From Halosolutus amylolyticus (GTDB lineage: Archaea > Halobacteriota > Halobacteria > Halobacteriales > Natrialbaceae), in assembly GCF_023566055.1 (NCBI RefSeq), contig NZ_JALIQP010000001.1, positions 1,200,059-1,264,058 on the forward strand: a DNA stretch of 64,000 nt. Direction: 5' to 3'. The notes beneath the pieces were generated by a model that worked only from the letters and a program-made list of their open reading frames with translations, searched no databases and had not been told where the DNA came from. The position numbers and the translations under genes are program-made. How positions within the stretch are numbered: position 1 is the stretch's first letter; each line of letters starts with the position of its first letter. Below are positions 45,525 through 53,704 of the stretch, piece by piece.

Positions 45525-45608
45525 TATAGTAGCCACTGAACGTTACTGCACACCTGATCACAGGACAGCTTTGCGATCAGTGTGTGAATCGTTTCAGTGG
45601 CTACTATA
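45525..45608. repeat. 84-bp palindromic repeat M1 (MITE-like)
   Basis: The ends are inverted repeats (TATAGTAGCCACTGAA and TTCAGTGGCTACTATA), with an inner palindrome CTGATC...GATCAG. It is nearly identical to M2 at 58945-59026. No coding capacity. The left end contributes an A/T-rich promoter element to the leftward Usp gene. Confidence 0.82.
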
Positions 45609-45731
45609 GCCGGGGGCGCGCACCCGATCGACGGCAGGGTATCTCCCCACTCACCGGCGTTCCCGCCCCGTGGGAACTGGCACGGGGTCTTCGATGATCC
45701 AGGGCGAACCATTCCATAGAGGGGATCGAAC

Positions 45732-45983
45732 GTGGTCGACTACTACGACAAGGTCATCGCCGGCATCGCGGGAAGCCTCCTCGGAGGCCTTCTCATCGGC
45801 GTCGTGGCCCCGATCGCGGTCCAGAGCGGACTGTTCCTCGGGACGCTCGCCGCGACGCTCCTGGTGTACGACGCCGTCTTCCGGAACCCGCCCGTGCCGG
45901 CGACGGATCCGCGGGTCGCGGCCGCGGCGATCGTCTGGCACGCGGTGCTGTTCTCCCTGGCGATCGCCGTTTTCGCCGGCTAG
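45732..45983 (+). CDS. Small membrane protein, function unknown
   Basis: 83 aa from a GTG at 45732. MVDYYDKVIAGIAGSLLGGLLIG begins the first of about three hydrophobic segments. The last two flank a short Pro-rich loop (NPPVPATDP). Small haloarchaeal proteins starting this way are common, but I do not know a function. It stands alone between the M1 repeat and the PAC2 gene. Confidence 0.65.
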   Translation: MVDYYDKVIAGIAGSLLGGLLIGVVAPIAVQSGLFLGTLAATLLVYDAVFRNPPVPATDPRVAAAAIVWHAVLFSLAIAVFAG

Positions 45984-46080
45984 TTGACGCGACTCTCGCT
46001 GAAACGGCCGATTCCCACCAGTCCGGCGGAGCGGGAACAGGGGATACAATCTTGGTCGTTACCGGTGTAGCTGATCACCG

Positions 46081-46845
46081 ATGGGAGATCAGACCCAATC
46101 CGCGTCGTTCGAACAGGTTACGGACGTCGACGCCGAGTCTCCGACGCTCGTCGAAGGGTTGCCCGGTCACGGGCTCGTCGCCTCGATCGCCGTCGATCAG
46201 ATCACGGACCAGCTGGGGCTCGAGCACGTCGGGAACGTCGCGTCCGACGAGTTCCCCGCAGTCGTGACGTTCGACGACGGGCTCGTCCACGACCTCGTCC
46301 GCGTCTACGGCGGCGCCGATCCGGCGGTACTGACCCTCGAGAGCGACCTCGCGCTCCCGCAGCGGTCGTTCGAACCCCTGGCCCGGTGTGTCCTCTCCGA
46401 CCTCGCAGACGAGTTCAGCCGTGCGATCTTCATCGCGGGCGCACCGGCCGAATCGGAGGAACAGATCGGCGACGTGACCGGCGTCGGGACCACCGAGGCG
46501 ATCAAGAATGACCTCGTCGACGCGGGCATTTCGGTGCCCGAAGAGCCGGGACTCGTCGGCGGCATCACCGGCGCGCTCGTCCGGGAGTGTTACCAGGCGG
46601 ACGTCCCGGCCGCACTGCTGATCGTTCGCTCCCACCCGTTCCTCCCGGATCCGAAGGCGGCGAAGGCGGTGATCGAAACCGCGCTCGAACCGCTCGTCGA
46701 CTTCGACGTCGACACGACGGCGCTCGACGAGCAGGCCGACGAGATCCAGCAGCGCATGCAACAGGTCGCACAGCAGTACCAGCAGGTGGCCGAAGAGCAA
46801 GGGGGCCAGCAACAGCAACAGGTCCAGACCGGAATGTTCCAGTGA
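46081..46845 (+). CDS. PAC2-family protein (proteasome assembly chaperone-like)
   Basis: 254 aa. The PAC2 pattern is present: LVEGLPGHGLVASIAVDQI, IFIAGAPAESEEQIGDVTGVGTT, and GLVGGITGALVRECYQADV. Archaeal PAC2 proteins resemble proteasome assembly chaperones, but their role is largely inferred. The Gln-rich C-terminal end (about 40 residues, QQRMQQVAQQYQQ) is a likely coiled coil. Confidence 0.83.
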   Translation: MGDQTQSASFEQVTDVDAESPTLVEGLPGHGLVASIAVDQITDQLGLEHVGNVASDEFPAVVTFDDGLVHDLVRVYGGADPAVLTLESDLALPQRSFEPLARCVLSDLADEFSRAIFIAGAPAESEEQIGDVTGVGTTEAIKNDLVDAGISVPEEPGLVGGITGALVRECYQADVPAALLIVRSHPFLPDPKAAKAVIETALEPLVDFDVDTTALDEQADEIQQRMQQVAQQYQQVAEEQGGQQQQQVQTGMFQ

Positions 46846-46914
46846 TCCGATCGTCACGTCCTGGGAGCCGCCTGCAACCTATATATCCCGTCCAGTGGTT
46901 GAATCGGCACGGCC

Positions 46915-47319
46915 ATGTACGACACGATCCTCGTGGCGACGGACGGGAGCGACTCGGCGAACCGCGCGGTCGATCACGCGATCGATCTCGCGTCCACGTT
47001 CGACGCCGATCTCCACGCGATATACGTCGTCGACACCCGGCGGTACGGCGGTTCGATGCTGGGGAACGCGGACGATGTCGTCGCCGACCTGGAAGACCGC
47101 GGTCGAGAACTCCTCGACGACGTCGCGGAACGCACGACCGTCGAGGTGACGTCGACGATCCGTGACGGTCGCCCACACGAGCAGATCGGGGCGTACGCCG
47201 ACGAGATCGACGCGGACCTGGTGGTGCTCGGCAACCGCGGTCTCGGTTCCGGCGGCGAGATCGGCAGCAACGCCGAACGGGTCGTCAGGTACGTCGATCG
47301 ACCGGTGATCACGGCGTGA
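46915..47319 (+). CDS. Universal stress protein, single domain
   Basis: 134 aa. MYDTILVATDGSDSANRAVD, loop GNRGLGSGGEIGSNAERV, in which the usual H-G-R segment is replaced. It is paired with the similar gene at 47432 on the same strand (112-base gap). A clear TATA-like CTATATATCC lies at 46878-46887, 27-36 bases before the ATG. Confidence 0.9.
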   Translation: MYDTILVATDGSDSANRAVDHAIDLASTFDADLHAIYVVDTRRYGGSMLGNADDVVADLEDRGRELLDDVAERTTVEVTSTIRDGRPHEQIGAYADEIDADLVVLGNRGLGSGGEIGSNAERVVRYVDRPVITA

Positions 47320-47431
47320 CCGGTGCCCGCGATCGGCTCCCCCTCGATCGTGGCGGATGGATCGAACCGCCGAGGGTCTGGCGCCCCGGCGTGAGTTATT
47401 TGACGGCGTTCGATGTGAATAACCCTGTTCG

Positions 47432-47851
47432 ATGTACGATACGATACTCGTCCCGACAGACGGCAGCGACCCGGCGAACCGAGCGGTAGAGCACGCACTG
47501 GAACTCGCGGACCGGTACGACGCCGACGTCCACGCGATGTACTGCGTCGAGACCCACCGCTACGGCGAACCGGCCCTGAGTAGCGCCGAAATCGTTCTCG
47601 ACAATCTCGAGGATCAGGGCGCGGCGATGCTCGAGGAACTGGCCGACCGCGCGGACAACGTCGGCATCGAGTGCACCTGGAACGTCTGCCACGGCCGACC
47701 CTGGGAGGAAGTCCACCGGAAGGGCGAGGAACTCGACGCCGACCTGATCGTGATCGGGTTCCAGGGCCAGAGCCACGATCGGACCGGGAAGATCGGCAGC
47801 GTCGCCGAACGCGTGGTTCGCAACGCCGATCGGCCGGTGTTGACCGCCTGA
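47432..47851 (+). CDS. Universal stress protein, single domain
   Basis: 139 aa. MYDTILVPTDGSDPANRAVE, loop GFQGQSHDRTGKIGSVAERV, with a longer loop than its neighbours. It is most similar to the preceding gene. GTTATT (47395-47400) and AATAAC (47418-47423) form an inverted pair just upstream, and the nine-base GTTCGATGT is repeated there. Confidence 0.9.
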   Translation: MYDTILVPTDGSDPANRAVEHALELADRYDADVHAMYCVETHRYGEPALSSAEIVLDNLEDQGAAMLEELADRADNVGIECTWNVCHGRPWEEVHRKGEELDADLIVIGFQGQSHDRTGKIGSVAERVVRNADRPVLTA

Positions 47852-48038
47852 GGCGACGTCCGGGGTTCGGACCGGTCCGAGAGCTTCGGGACCGGGTTGC
47901 GTCCGAGAGCGATTGGGTGGCGCGATCGACTTCTCAAAATACTAGAACATCAGCTCAGCCTCAAATTGATAACGTTTCCTGATAGTCAGTCAAAGGCTGT
48001 AAACACGTTATTAGTGCTGAGCCCTACGATTCATCTTG

Positions 48039-48524
48039 ATGACAGACTCCGACCGAATGTCGCGACGAACGATGCTGATGATCACCGGTGCAGCGGGCAT
48101 GACGGCGCTCGCCGGCTGTGGTGGCTCGGATAATGGGGATGGAAACGGTGGCGGCAACGGTGACGAAAACGGGGCCGCCGACGCGGACTGGGAGAGCGTC
48201 GAGGAGTTCTACTTCAACGGGCAGATCTCCCACTGGGGGGCCGAGGAACCGGCCTTCCTCGAGGGCGAGGAGAACCCGACGATCACGCTCATCGAGGGTC
48301 AGGAGTACACCTTCAGGTGGTACAACAACGACGGGGTCCAGCACAACATGGAGATCCGCAACGAGGACGACGACGTCGTCGAGGACTACCAGAGCGACGA
48401 CGTCAGCGAGGAGGGCGAGGAGGCGTCGATCGAAGGCGTCACCGCGACCCAGGAGATGGCGACGTACATCTGCCAGTACCACGAGACTACGCAAGTGGGT
48501 GACATCGAGGTCCAGTCCGAGTGA
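48039..48524 (+). CDS. Cupredoxin-like lipoprotein (halocyanin-type, altered axial ligand)
   Basis: 161 aa from the ATG at 48039. A Tat-type signal with lipobox (TALAGC, Cys27) is followed by an acidic Gly/Asn linker. The domain (about 50-160) is cupredoxin-like, with copper ligands H102 (VQHNMEI), C145 and H148 (YICQYH). At the usual Met position lies Q152-V-G rather than M-x-G, so the axial ligand may be Gln, as in stellacyanin, or absent. It would be a surface-anchored electron carrier or copper protein. An AT-rich stretch (47930-48010) precedes it. Confidence 0.78.
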   Translation: MTDSDRMSRRTMLMITGAAGMTALAGCGGSDNGDGNGGGNGDENGAADADWESVEEFYFNGQISHWGAEEPAFLEGEENPTITLIEGQEYTFRWYNNDGVQHNMEIRNEDDDVVEDYQSDDVSEEGEEASIEGVTATQEMATYICQYHETTQVGDIEVQSE

Positions 48525-48604
48525 CGACCACGGATCGACCTCGATCCGTACCGAATTTCCGGCGTCGATCGCTCCGGATGCACTGCGATCTTTTGTGAGC
48601 CCGC

Positions 48605-49519
48605 TTAGTCGTGGCTCATCGGGACACAGAGGACCGGCACGTCGGCGTTGCGGACGACGTTTTCCGTGACGCTCCCGAGGAGTTTCCGCTCGAGTCCGGA
48701 GCGACCGTGCGTTCCGATCGCGAGGAGATCGATCGCGTGCTCGTCGGCGTAGTTCAGGACCGCCCTGGCGGGCGGGCCGGTCGCGACGGTTCCCGTGACG
48801 CTGACGCCGGCCGCTCGCGCGCGATCGCGGACCGTTCCGAGCGCGTCCTCGCCCTCGCGCTCGAGTTTCGTCAGGATCGTTCCGGGCTCTGCGCTCCCCG
48901 TGAATCGGCTCGTATCGGCCGAATAGATCGTGTGGAGCATCGCGTCGAACGCGTCCGCGAGGGTGACTCCCCAGTCGACGGCGACCTCGGCGCCCTCGCT
49001 TCCGTCCGTCGGGAGGAGGACGTTCTCCGTGGTTTCGGTGGTCAGTTCGACGTCCCCCGCTTCGGGCGGGACCGCGAGCACCGGGACGGGAGCGGTTCGA
49101 AGTACATTTTCGGTGACGCTCCCGAGCACCACCCGTTCGAGTCCCGCTCGGCCTCTCGTCCCCATCGCGACGACGTCGATCCCGGCCGCGTCGACGGTGC
49201 TCTCGATGATCCGGAACGGTTTCCCACGTTCGACCGTCGTCGTAACCTCGAGATCCGGGTCCCGCTTTTCGGCCGCCCTCGCGACGGTTTCGACGGCCGT
49301 CTCGGCCTCGGCCTCGATCGCCGCTCGCGCCTCGTCGGTGTCGTCCTCGAAGATCCCGGAGACGCCCTCGACCTCCGAGGTGTCGACGACCGAGAGGACG
49401 TGAACGTCCGCTCCGGCCGCGACAGCCAGGTCGAGGCCGCGTTTCGCTCCCGCGAGCGCGCCGTCGCTCCCGTCGGTCGGCAACAGAACCGACTCGATCG
49501 CGTCGTCGATCGGTGGCAT
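48605..49519 (-). CDS. Tandem universal stress protein (two Usp domains)
   Basis: 304 aa from the ATG at 49519. Domain 1: SVLLPTDGSDGALAGAKRG, loop GTRGRAGLERVVLGSVTE. Domain 2: NVLLPTDGSEGAEVAVDWG, loop GTHGRSGLERKLLGSVTE. Both nucleotide loops are complete. This two-domain type differs from the 31654/34946 pair and is closer to the protein at 58071. It converges with the cupredoxin gene. Confidence 0.9.
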   Translation of the reverse strand: MPPIDDAIESVLLPTDGSDGALAGAKRGLDLAVAAGADVHVLSVVDTSEVEGVSGIFEDDTDEARAAIEAEAETAVETVARAAEKRDPDLEVTTTVERGKPFRIIESTVDAAGIDVVAMGTRGRAGLERVVLGSVTENVLRTAPVPVLAVPPEAGDVELTTETTENVLLPTDGSEGAEVAVDWGVTLADAFDAMLHTIYSADTSRFTGSAEPGTILTKLEREGEDALGTVRDRARAAGVSVTGTVATGPPARAVLNYADEHAIDLLAIGTHGRSGLERKLLGSVTENVVRNADVPVLCVPMSHD

Positions 49520-49959
49520 ACTCGACCCTTTCACTACCCCGCCGAATAACTGTCCGGGTACGTCTCGAGGGCCGGCACGTCCCTGGCGACCGCTCGAGCG
49601 TGCCACCGCCGATCGAGGCCGGGCCGATATTGGAACGGCCTCGTCGTCGTAGACGTACGTCGCCACTGCGGTGGGAAACCATCGATTGGCGAACCATTAC
49701 GGTCGCTCGATTTTCGACGGGCGGCCGCACCTGCACCACGGCAGACGTATTTAACTGATTTTACAACCGTATGTTCGTCATGGTTTTCGGAACAACCGAC
49801 GGTTTCCCTCGGCAAACAAGTGGTAATGTGACATGTTGGCGAGCTATCTATCGTGGGGTCCCGAGGTGTACGGGTTCGATCGACCCGGCTACTCGAGGCG
49901 CGGACGCCCGCACCGATCGTCCCCTCGAAGTTATTGTCCAGCGAATCGAACGGACGCGT
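49520..49959. other. Intergenic region of about 440 bases
   Basis: No convincing gene. An A/T-rich patch (GTATTTAAC at 49747-49755) resembles a rightward TATA element. It precedes an ATG at 49771 in frame with the next Usp-like gene, but the 63 extra residues are not Usp-like. I see no repeat or RNA gene. Confidence 0.45.
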
Positions 49960-50454
49960 ATGACCTTCGTCGTCCCGTTCGATGGATCGGAGCTCGCAGA
50001 GGCCGCCCTCGTCAGGGCCGTCGAGTACGCGTCAGTCCTCGACGAGGAAGTTGTGGCCGTCTCGGTCGTCCCGGAACGGAAGCGCTACGCGCGAGAAAAG
50101 GGCTGGATCGGGGAAGACGAGTCGTACGACGTCGACGCGGTCGTCGGACGCCTCCGCGACCAGGTCCAGGCGCTCGCGCCGGACGCGACGTTCGAGTACG
50201 AGCGAATTCGCGAGTTTCCCCCCGAATCGAAACTCGCCGGCCACATCGAACGGCTGGCCCTCGAGCACGACCCGAGCGTCGTCTTCCTCGGGAGCGACAA
50301 CGTCGGCCGGGTCGTGACCCCGCTGACGAGCGTCGGCGTCCACATCGCCGCGGACGAATCCTACGACGTGTTCGTCGTTCGCCAGCCCGAGCCACCGAAG
50401 GTCGACGCGATCGAGCCTCATCCCGAGTTCTACGGGCGGGAGGATTCGGCGTAG
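49960..50454 (+). CDS. Usp-like protein without nucleotide loop
   Basis: 164 aa. MTFVVPFDGSELAEAALVRA matches the Usp start, but the ATP loop region is GSDNVGRVVTPLTSVGVHIA, with no G-x2-G-x9-G-S/T. A long acidic insert follows strand 2. The protein at 57424 is its close paralog. Both are probably structural or regulatory Usp variants that do not bind ATP. Confidence 0.82.
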   Translation: MTFVVPFDGSELAEAALVRAVEYASVLDEEVVAVSVVPERKRYAREKGWIGEDESYDVDAVVGRLRDQVQALAPDATFEYERIREFPPESKLAGHIERLALEHDPSVVFLGSDNVGRVVTPLTSVGVHIAADESYDVFVVRQPEPPKVDAIEPHPEFYGREDSA

Positions 50455-50517
50455 CGATCGGCGGGTCCGGGGATCGATCGCTCTCGCGTCGGCGCTACTG
50501 GTCGATCGTTCGCGCGG

Positions 50518-50601
50518 TCAGCGGGCGATCGAGAGTCCCGCTGAGGTGGCGTCCGTCGCGGCGTCGCTCCCGTCGGTGGCGATGAGAACGTCCTCGTACA
50601 T
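50518..50601 (-). pseudogene. Remnant of a universal stress protein gene (27 codons)
   Basis: Read leftward from the ATG at 50601: MYEDVLIATDGSDAATDATS, then seven more residues and a TGA. This is exactly the first strand and helix of a Usp protein, and nothing Usp-like continues downstream in any frame. It therefore looks like the stump of a deleted or rearranged Usp gene, or a very short peptide. Confidence 0.65.
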
Positions 50602-50806
50602 ACCGGCCCGTACACCGACTACGGTCTTGGCTCTGTTGACAGCCGGGGCGCTGTTCGGATGCGACGCTCGGGTTTCGATCTCCGGCCTGCCGGTATCCAC
50701 CGCGAGTCGCCTGCGCTCCGGACTGCGGTCGATCGCTCCGGGGACGGTTCGCCCGCGAATCCGCGAGCGATTCCGGGGCGGAACCCGTCCACGAACCCGG
50801 TGAACG

Positions 50807-51307
50807 TCATTCCGGTCCGCCGTCCGTCGACTCCGGATCCGTCTCGCCCGTGGCCTCGGGTTGCGGGCCGCCCCCGGTCTGTGCCTCCTCGGCCGCTCCC
50901 CACCCGCCAGCGTCGACGACTTCGAAGAGTTTGCGCCAGTTCTCGTCGCCTTCACTCTCGGGGAGCTGATCGCGGAGTTGCTGGAAGTCGGACGGGGGAA
51001 CCGCGGTCTCGACGAGGTCGACGACGACCCGGGCGTGGTAGGCCGCCTCCGGCGGATCGACGCCCTCGATCTCGCTGACGCGTTCGACGAATTCCTGCCA
51101 GTCGAACCGCTGGCCGTGTTCCTGAACTGCACCGGTCAGGTACCACCTGATCTCGAGCGGGAGCGAGCCGGCGAGGTCGGCGGCGTTTCCCTCGGGGAGT
51201 CGCTGCCCCAGCGTCATGAGGGTCGCCCGGATCGCCCGCACTGTTCGGCCGGTGTCCGGAAGCTCGAGGCGGTGCTGAACCGTCCCGGTGAATTCGTCGA
51301 AATTCAT
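50807..51307 (-). CDS. DUF2267 protein
   Basis: 166 aa from the ATG at 51307. MNFDEFTGTVQHRLELPDTG, IRATLMTLGQRLPEGNAADL, LPLEIRWYL and GQRFDWQEFVERV match the DUF2267 protein at 33287. The last 30 or so residues are a low-complexity Gly/Glu/Thr tail. It follows the Usp remnant, as the other DUF2267 gene neighbours a Usp gene. Confidence 0.85.
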   Translation of the reverse strand: MNFDEFTGTVQHRLELPDTGRTVRAIRATLMTLGQRLPEGNAADLAGSLPLEIRWYLTGAVQEHGQRFDWQEFVERVSEIEGVDPPEAAYHARVVVDLVETAVPPSDFQQLRDQLPESEGDENWRKLFEVVDAGGWGAAEEAQTGGGPQPEATGETDPESTDGGPE

Positions 51308-51442
51308 ACCACGACGTTCGCGAACCAGCACCGTCAATCTAGGTGGTGGTCACGCCCTGCTTCGAGGGGCCACGCCCGTCGGGTCGGCGGCCGGCCGCGA
51401 TCGACGGGTGGATATCATTGAAACGGCGGCTGAACGGACTCC

Positions 51443-52093
51443 ATGACGCTCGTCGCCTTCGACTTCGACGACACGCTCGCCCAGTCCGACCCGGGTATCC
51501 TCCTCGGGAGAGAGTACGACGTTGCGAGCGAGACGCGTGGGCTCGTAGAGCAGGGGCTGCGTGACGAGATCGATTTCGAGACCAGCCTTCGAGGGCGCGT
51601 CTCGTTGCTCGAGGGGATGCCGGAACGCCGGGTCGAAACCGCGTTCGATCGGTGCCAGTTGCGTGACGGCGCCGCCGAGTTGATCGCGGATCTGCGACGA
51701 TCCGACGTGTCCGTGGCGATCGTCACGGGGAGTTTCGAACGGGGCGTCGAGGCGACGCTCGATCGAGCCGGGATCGCGGTCGACCACCTCGTCGCGAATC
51801 GACTCGTGCTGGAAAACGGGGCGCTGACGGGCGACGTCGAAGGCCCCGTGCTCGACGACAGGAAAGATCGGTCACTGGGCGAACTCGCCGTCGCCGAGGG
51901 GGAGGACCTCGACCGGACGATCGCGGTCGGTGGCGGGGCCACGGATCTCCCGATGCTCCGCGCTGCCGGGACCGCAGTCGGGTTCGATCCGGTGCCGCTC
52001 GTCGAACAGCACTGCGACGTCGTCGTACCGTCGATGCGAAAACTCCGGCTCTACTTCGACCAGCACGACATCGTCGACGCTGACGGGACCTGA
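51443..52093 (+). CDS. HAD-superfamily phosphatase (SerB-like)
   Basis: 216 aa. Motif I D-F-D-D-T (VAFDFDDTLAQSD), motif II Thr in VAIVTGSFERG, Lys in DDRKDRSLGELA, and a weakened motif IV (VGGGATDLPML, Gly for the usual Asp). A cap insert follows motif I as in phosphoserine phosphatases. It dephosphorylates an unknown small metabolite. Standalone on the + strand. Confidence 0.78.
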   Translation: MTLVAFDFDDTLAQSDPGILLGREYDVASETRGLVEQGLRDEIDFETSLRGRVSLLEGMPERRVETAFDRCQLRDGAAELIADLRRSDVSVAIVTGSFERGVEATLDRAGIAVDHLVANRLVLENGALTGDVEGPVLDDRKDRSLGELAVAEGEDLDRTIAVGGGATDLPMLRAAGTAVGFDPVPLVEQHCDVVVPSMRKLRLYFDQHDIVDADGT

Positions 52094-52167
52094 CGCGATC
52101 GTCGCCACTGTGCCACCCCGTGGTGGCTCCGGACCCGGTTCGCGAGCGGTACGCGGGATCGCGATCC

Positions 52168-52809
52168 CTATTTCACCGTCCGGGCGAACCAGTCGGCTGC
52201 CACGTCGGCGACTTCTTCGAGTTCGCCCTCCCCTTCGAAGAGGTGCCCTGCTCCCTCGACGACGTGCAGGTCCTTCTCACAGGAAAGCTGAGCTTTGGCC
52301 TCGCGGTTGAGTTCGAGCACCTGGGTATCGCCACCGCCGACGATGAACAGGGTCGGTGCCCGAACCTCGTCGAGGACGTCGGACGCCATGTCGACGCGGC
52401 CGCCGCGCGAGACGACGGCGTCGACGGCGTCCTGCAGGCGCGCCGCTGCCCGGAGCGCGGACGCCGCTCCTGTACTGGAGCCGAAGTACCCGACGGACGC
52501 GTCACGAGTGGCCTCGCGATCCCACAGCCACTCGGTAGCCGCGACGAGACGGTCTGTCAACAGCGGGATGTCGAAGCGATTGTCGCGGATCCGGTCTTCC
52601 TCCTCGGTGAGCAGGTCGAACAGCAGGGTCCCGAGTCCCCGATCGCGGATGACGTCGGCGACGAAGTTGTTACGAGGGCTCTTTCGGCTGGACCCGCTCC
52701 CGTGAGCGAAGACGACCACCCCCGGCGCGTCCGCCGGGATTTCGAGCATACCTTCGAGTGTCACGTCGTCGACCGGGATGGATACGAGGGTCTCCGATCG
52801 CGGTGCCAT
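52168..52809 (-). CDS. Dienelactone hydrolase-like alpha/beta hydrolase
   Basis: 213 aa from the ATG at 52809. VVFAHGSGSSRKSPRNNFVA, nucleophile elbow GYFGSSTGAASAL, Asp in VGGGDTQVLE, His in GAGHLFEGEGE. It lies back to back with the phosphoribosyltransferase at 52915. In many bacteria these two domains are one fused protein, so a joint role is likely, though the reaction is unknown. Confidence 0.82.
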   Translation of the reverse strand: MAPRSETLVSIPVDDVTLEGMLEIPADAPGVVVFAHGSGSSRKSPRNNFVADVIRDRGLGTLLFDLLTEEEDRIRDNRFDIPLLTDRLVAATEWLWDREATRDASVGYFGSSTGAASALRAAARLQDAVDAVVSRGGRVDMASDVLDEVRAPTLFIVGGGDTQVLELNREAKAQLSCEKDLHVVEGAGHLFEGEGELEEVADVAADWFARTVK

Positions 52810-52914
52810 ACTCGACCCGACACCGGCAGCGATCTTTATACAGGGGGGTCGTCCCCCGCGAGTATCCCACCTGTGTGTTATATGTACTCGCATTCCGTGA
52901 TTCAATCCGGGACG

Positions 52915-53553
52915 ATGGCAGAGACTCGCCGATTCAGCGACCGGACGGACGCGGGAGAGCAACTCGCGGACGAACTCCGCGAGCGGGGACTCGACGCGGA
53001 TATCGCGCTCGCCATCCCCCGGGGCGGCCTTCCGCTCGGCCGAGCGGTGGCCGACGCGCTCGACGTTCCGCTCGACGTCGTCGTCGCGAAGAAGATCGGT
53101 GCCCCGGGCAATCCGGAGTACGCCATCGGTGCCGTCGCGAGCGACGGGAGCGTCTGGCGGAACGAACAGGGCCTTCGCGGCTCGGGGGCCGACGAGGAGT
53201 ACTTCCAGCAACAGCGCGAGGAGGAAGCAGCGAACGCCCGTCGGAAGGCCGAGCGCTACCGCGGCGATCGATCGGAACCCGACCTGACCGACGAGACCGT
53301 GGTCGTCGTGGACGACGGCGTGGCGACGGGATCGACCGTCAGAGCCTGCCTCAGGAAGCTCAGCGAAACGGACGCCGATCGCATCGTGCTGGCAGTCCCC
53401 GTCGGCCCGCCGGAGACGATCGCGGAACTGGAGGACGAGGCCGACGAGGTCGTCTGTCTCGAGACGCCGCGCGGTTTCAGGGGCGTGGGGCAGTTCTACG
53501 AGCGGTTCGGACAGGTGACCGACGAGGAGGCGATGACGTATCTGGAGCGGTGA
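52915..53553 (+). CDS. Phosphoribosyltransferase-family protein
   Basis: 212 aa. The type I PRTase PRPP loop is VVVVDDGVATGSTVRA. Upstream features are IALAIPRGGLPLGRAVADAL and KKIGAPGNPEYAIGAV. The ATG at 52915 (MAETRRFSD) was chosen over the ATG at 52882. The substrate is unknown. Together with the divergent hydrolase it equals the two halves of the mycobacterial protein Rv0571c. Confidence 0.85.
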   Translation: MAETRRFSDRTDAGEQLADELRERGLDADIALAIPRGGLPLGRAVADALDVPLDVVVAKKIGAPGNPEYAIGAVASDGSVWRNEQGLRGSGADEEYFQQQREEEAANARRKAERYRGDRSEPDLTDETVVVVDDGVATGSTVRACLRKLSETDADRIVLAVPVGPPETIAELEDEADEVVCLETPRGFRGVGQFYERFGQVTDEEAMTYLER

Positions 53554-53704
53554 CCGGTGTGCGACCAGCGCCGTCGGTCGACTCTCCGAAACCGAGGCCG
53601 ATCACAACGATAACGACCGTCGGACACGTGTTCGTCGTACGGCGCACCGATGGCAGCGTCGTCCCGGCGGTATTGCAGTCCGATCGAGCGAACGCATACA
53701 AATC

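Noticed and set aside
49771-49959. 63-codon N-terminal extension of the Usp-like gene at 49960
   Set aside because: No similarity to Usp proteins and not acidic; the fold begins exactly at the ATG at 49960.
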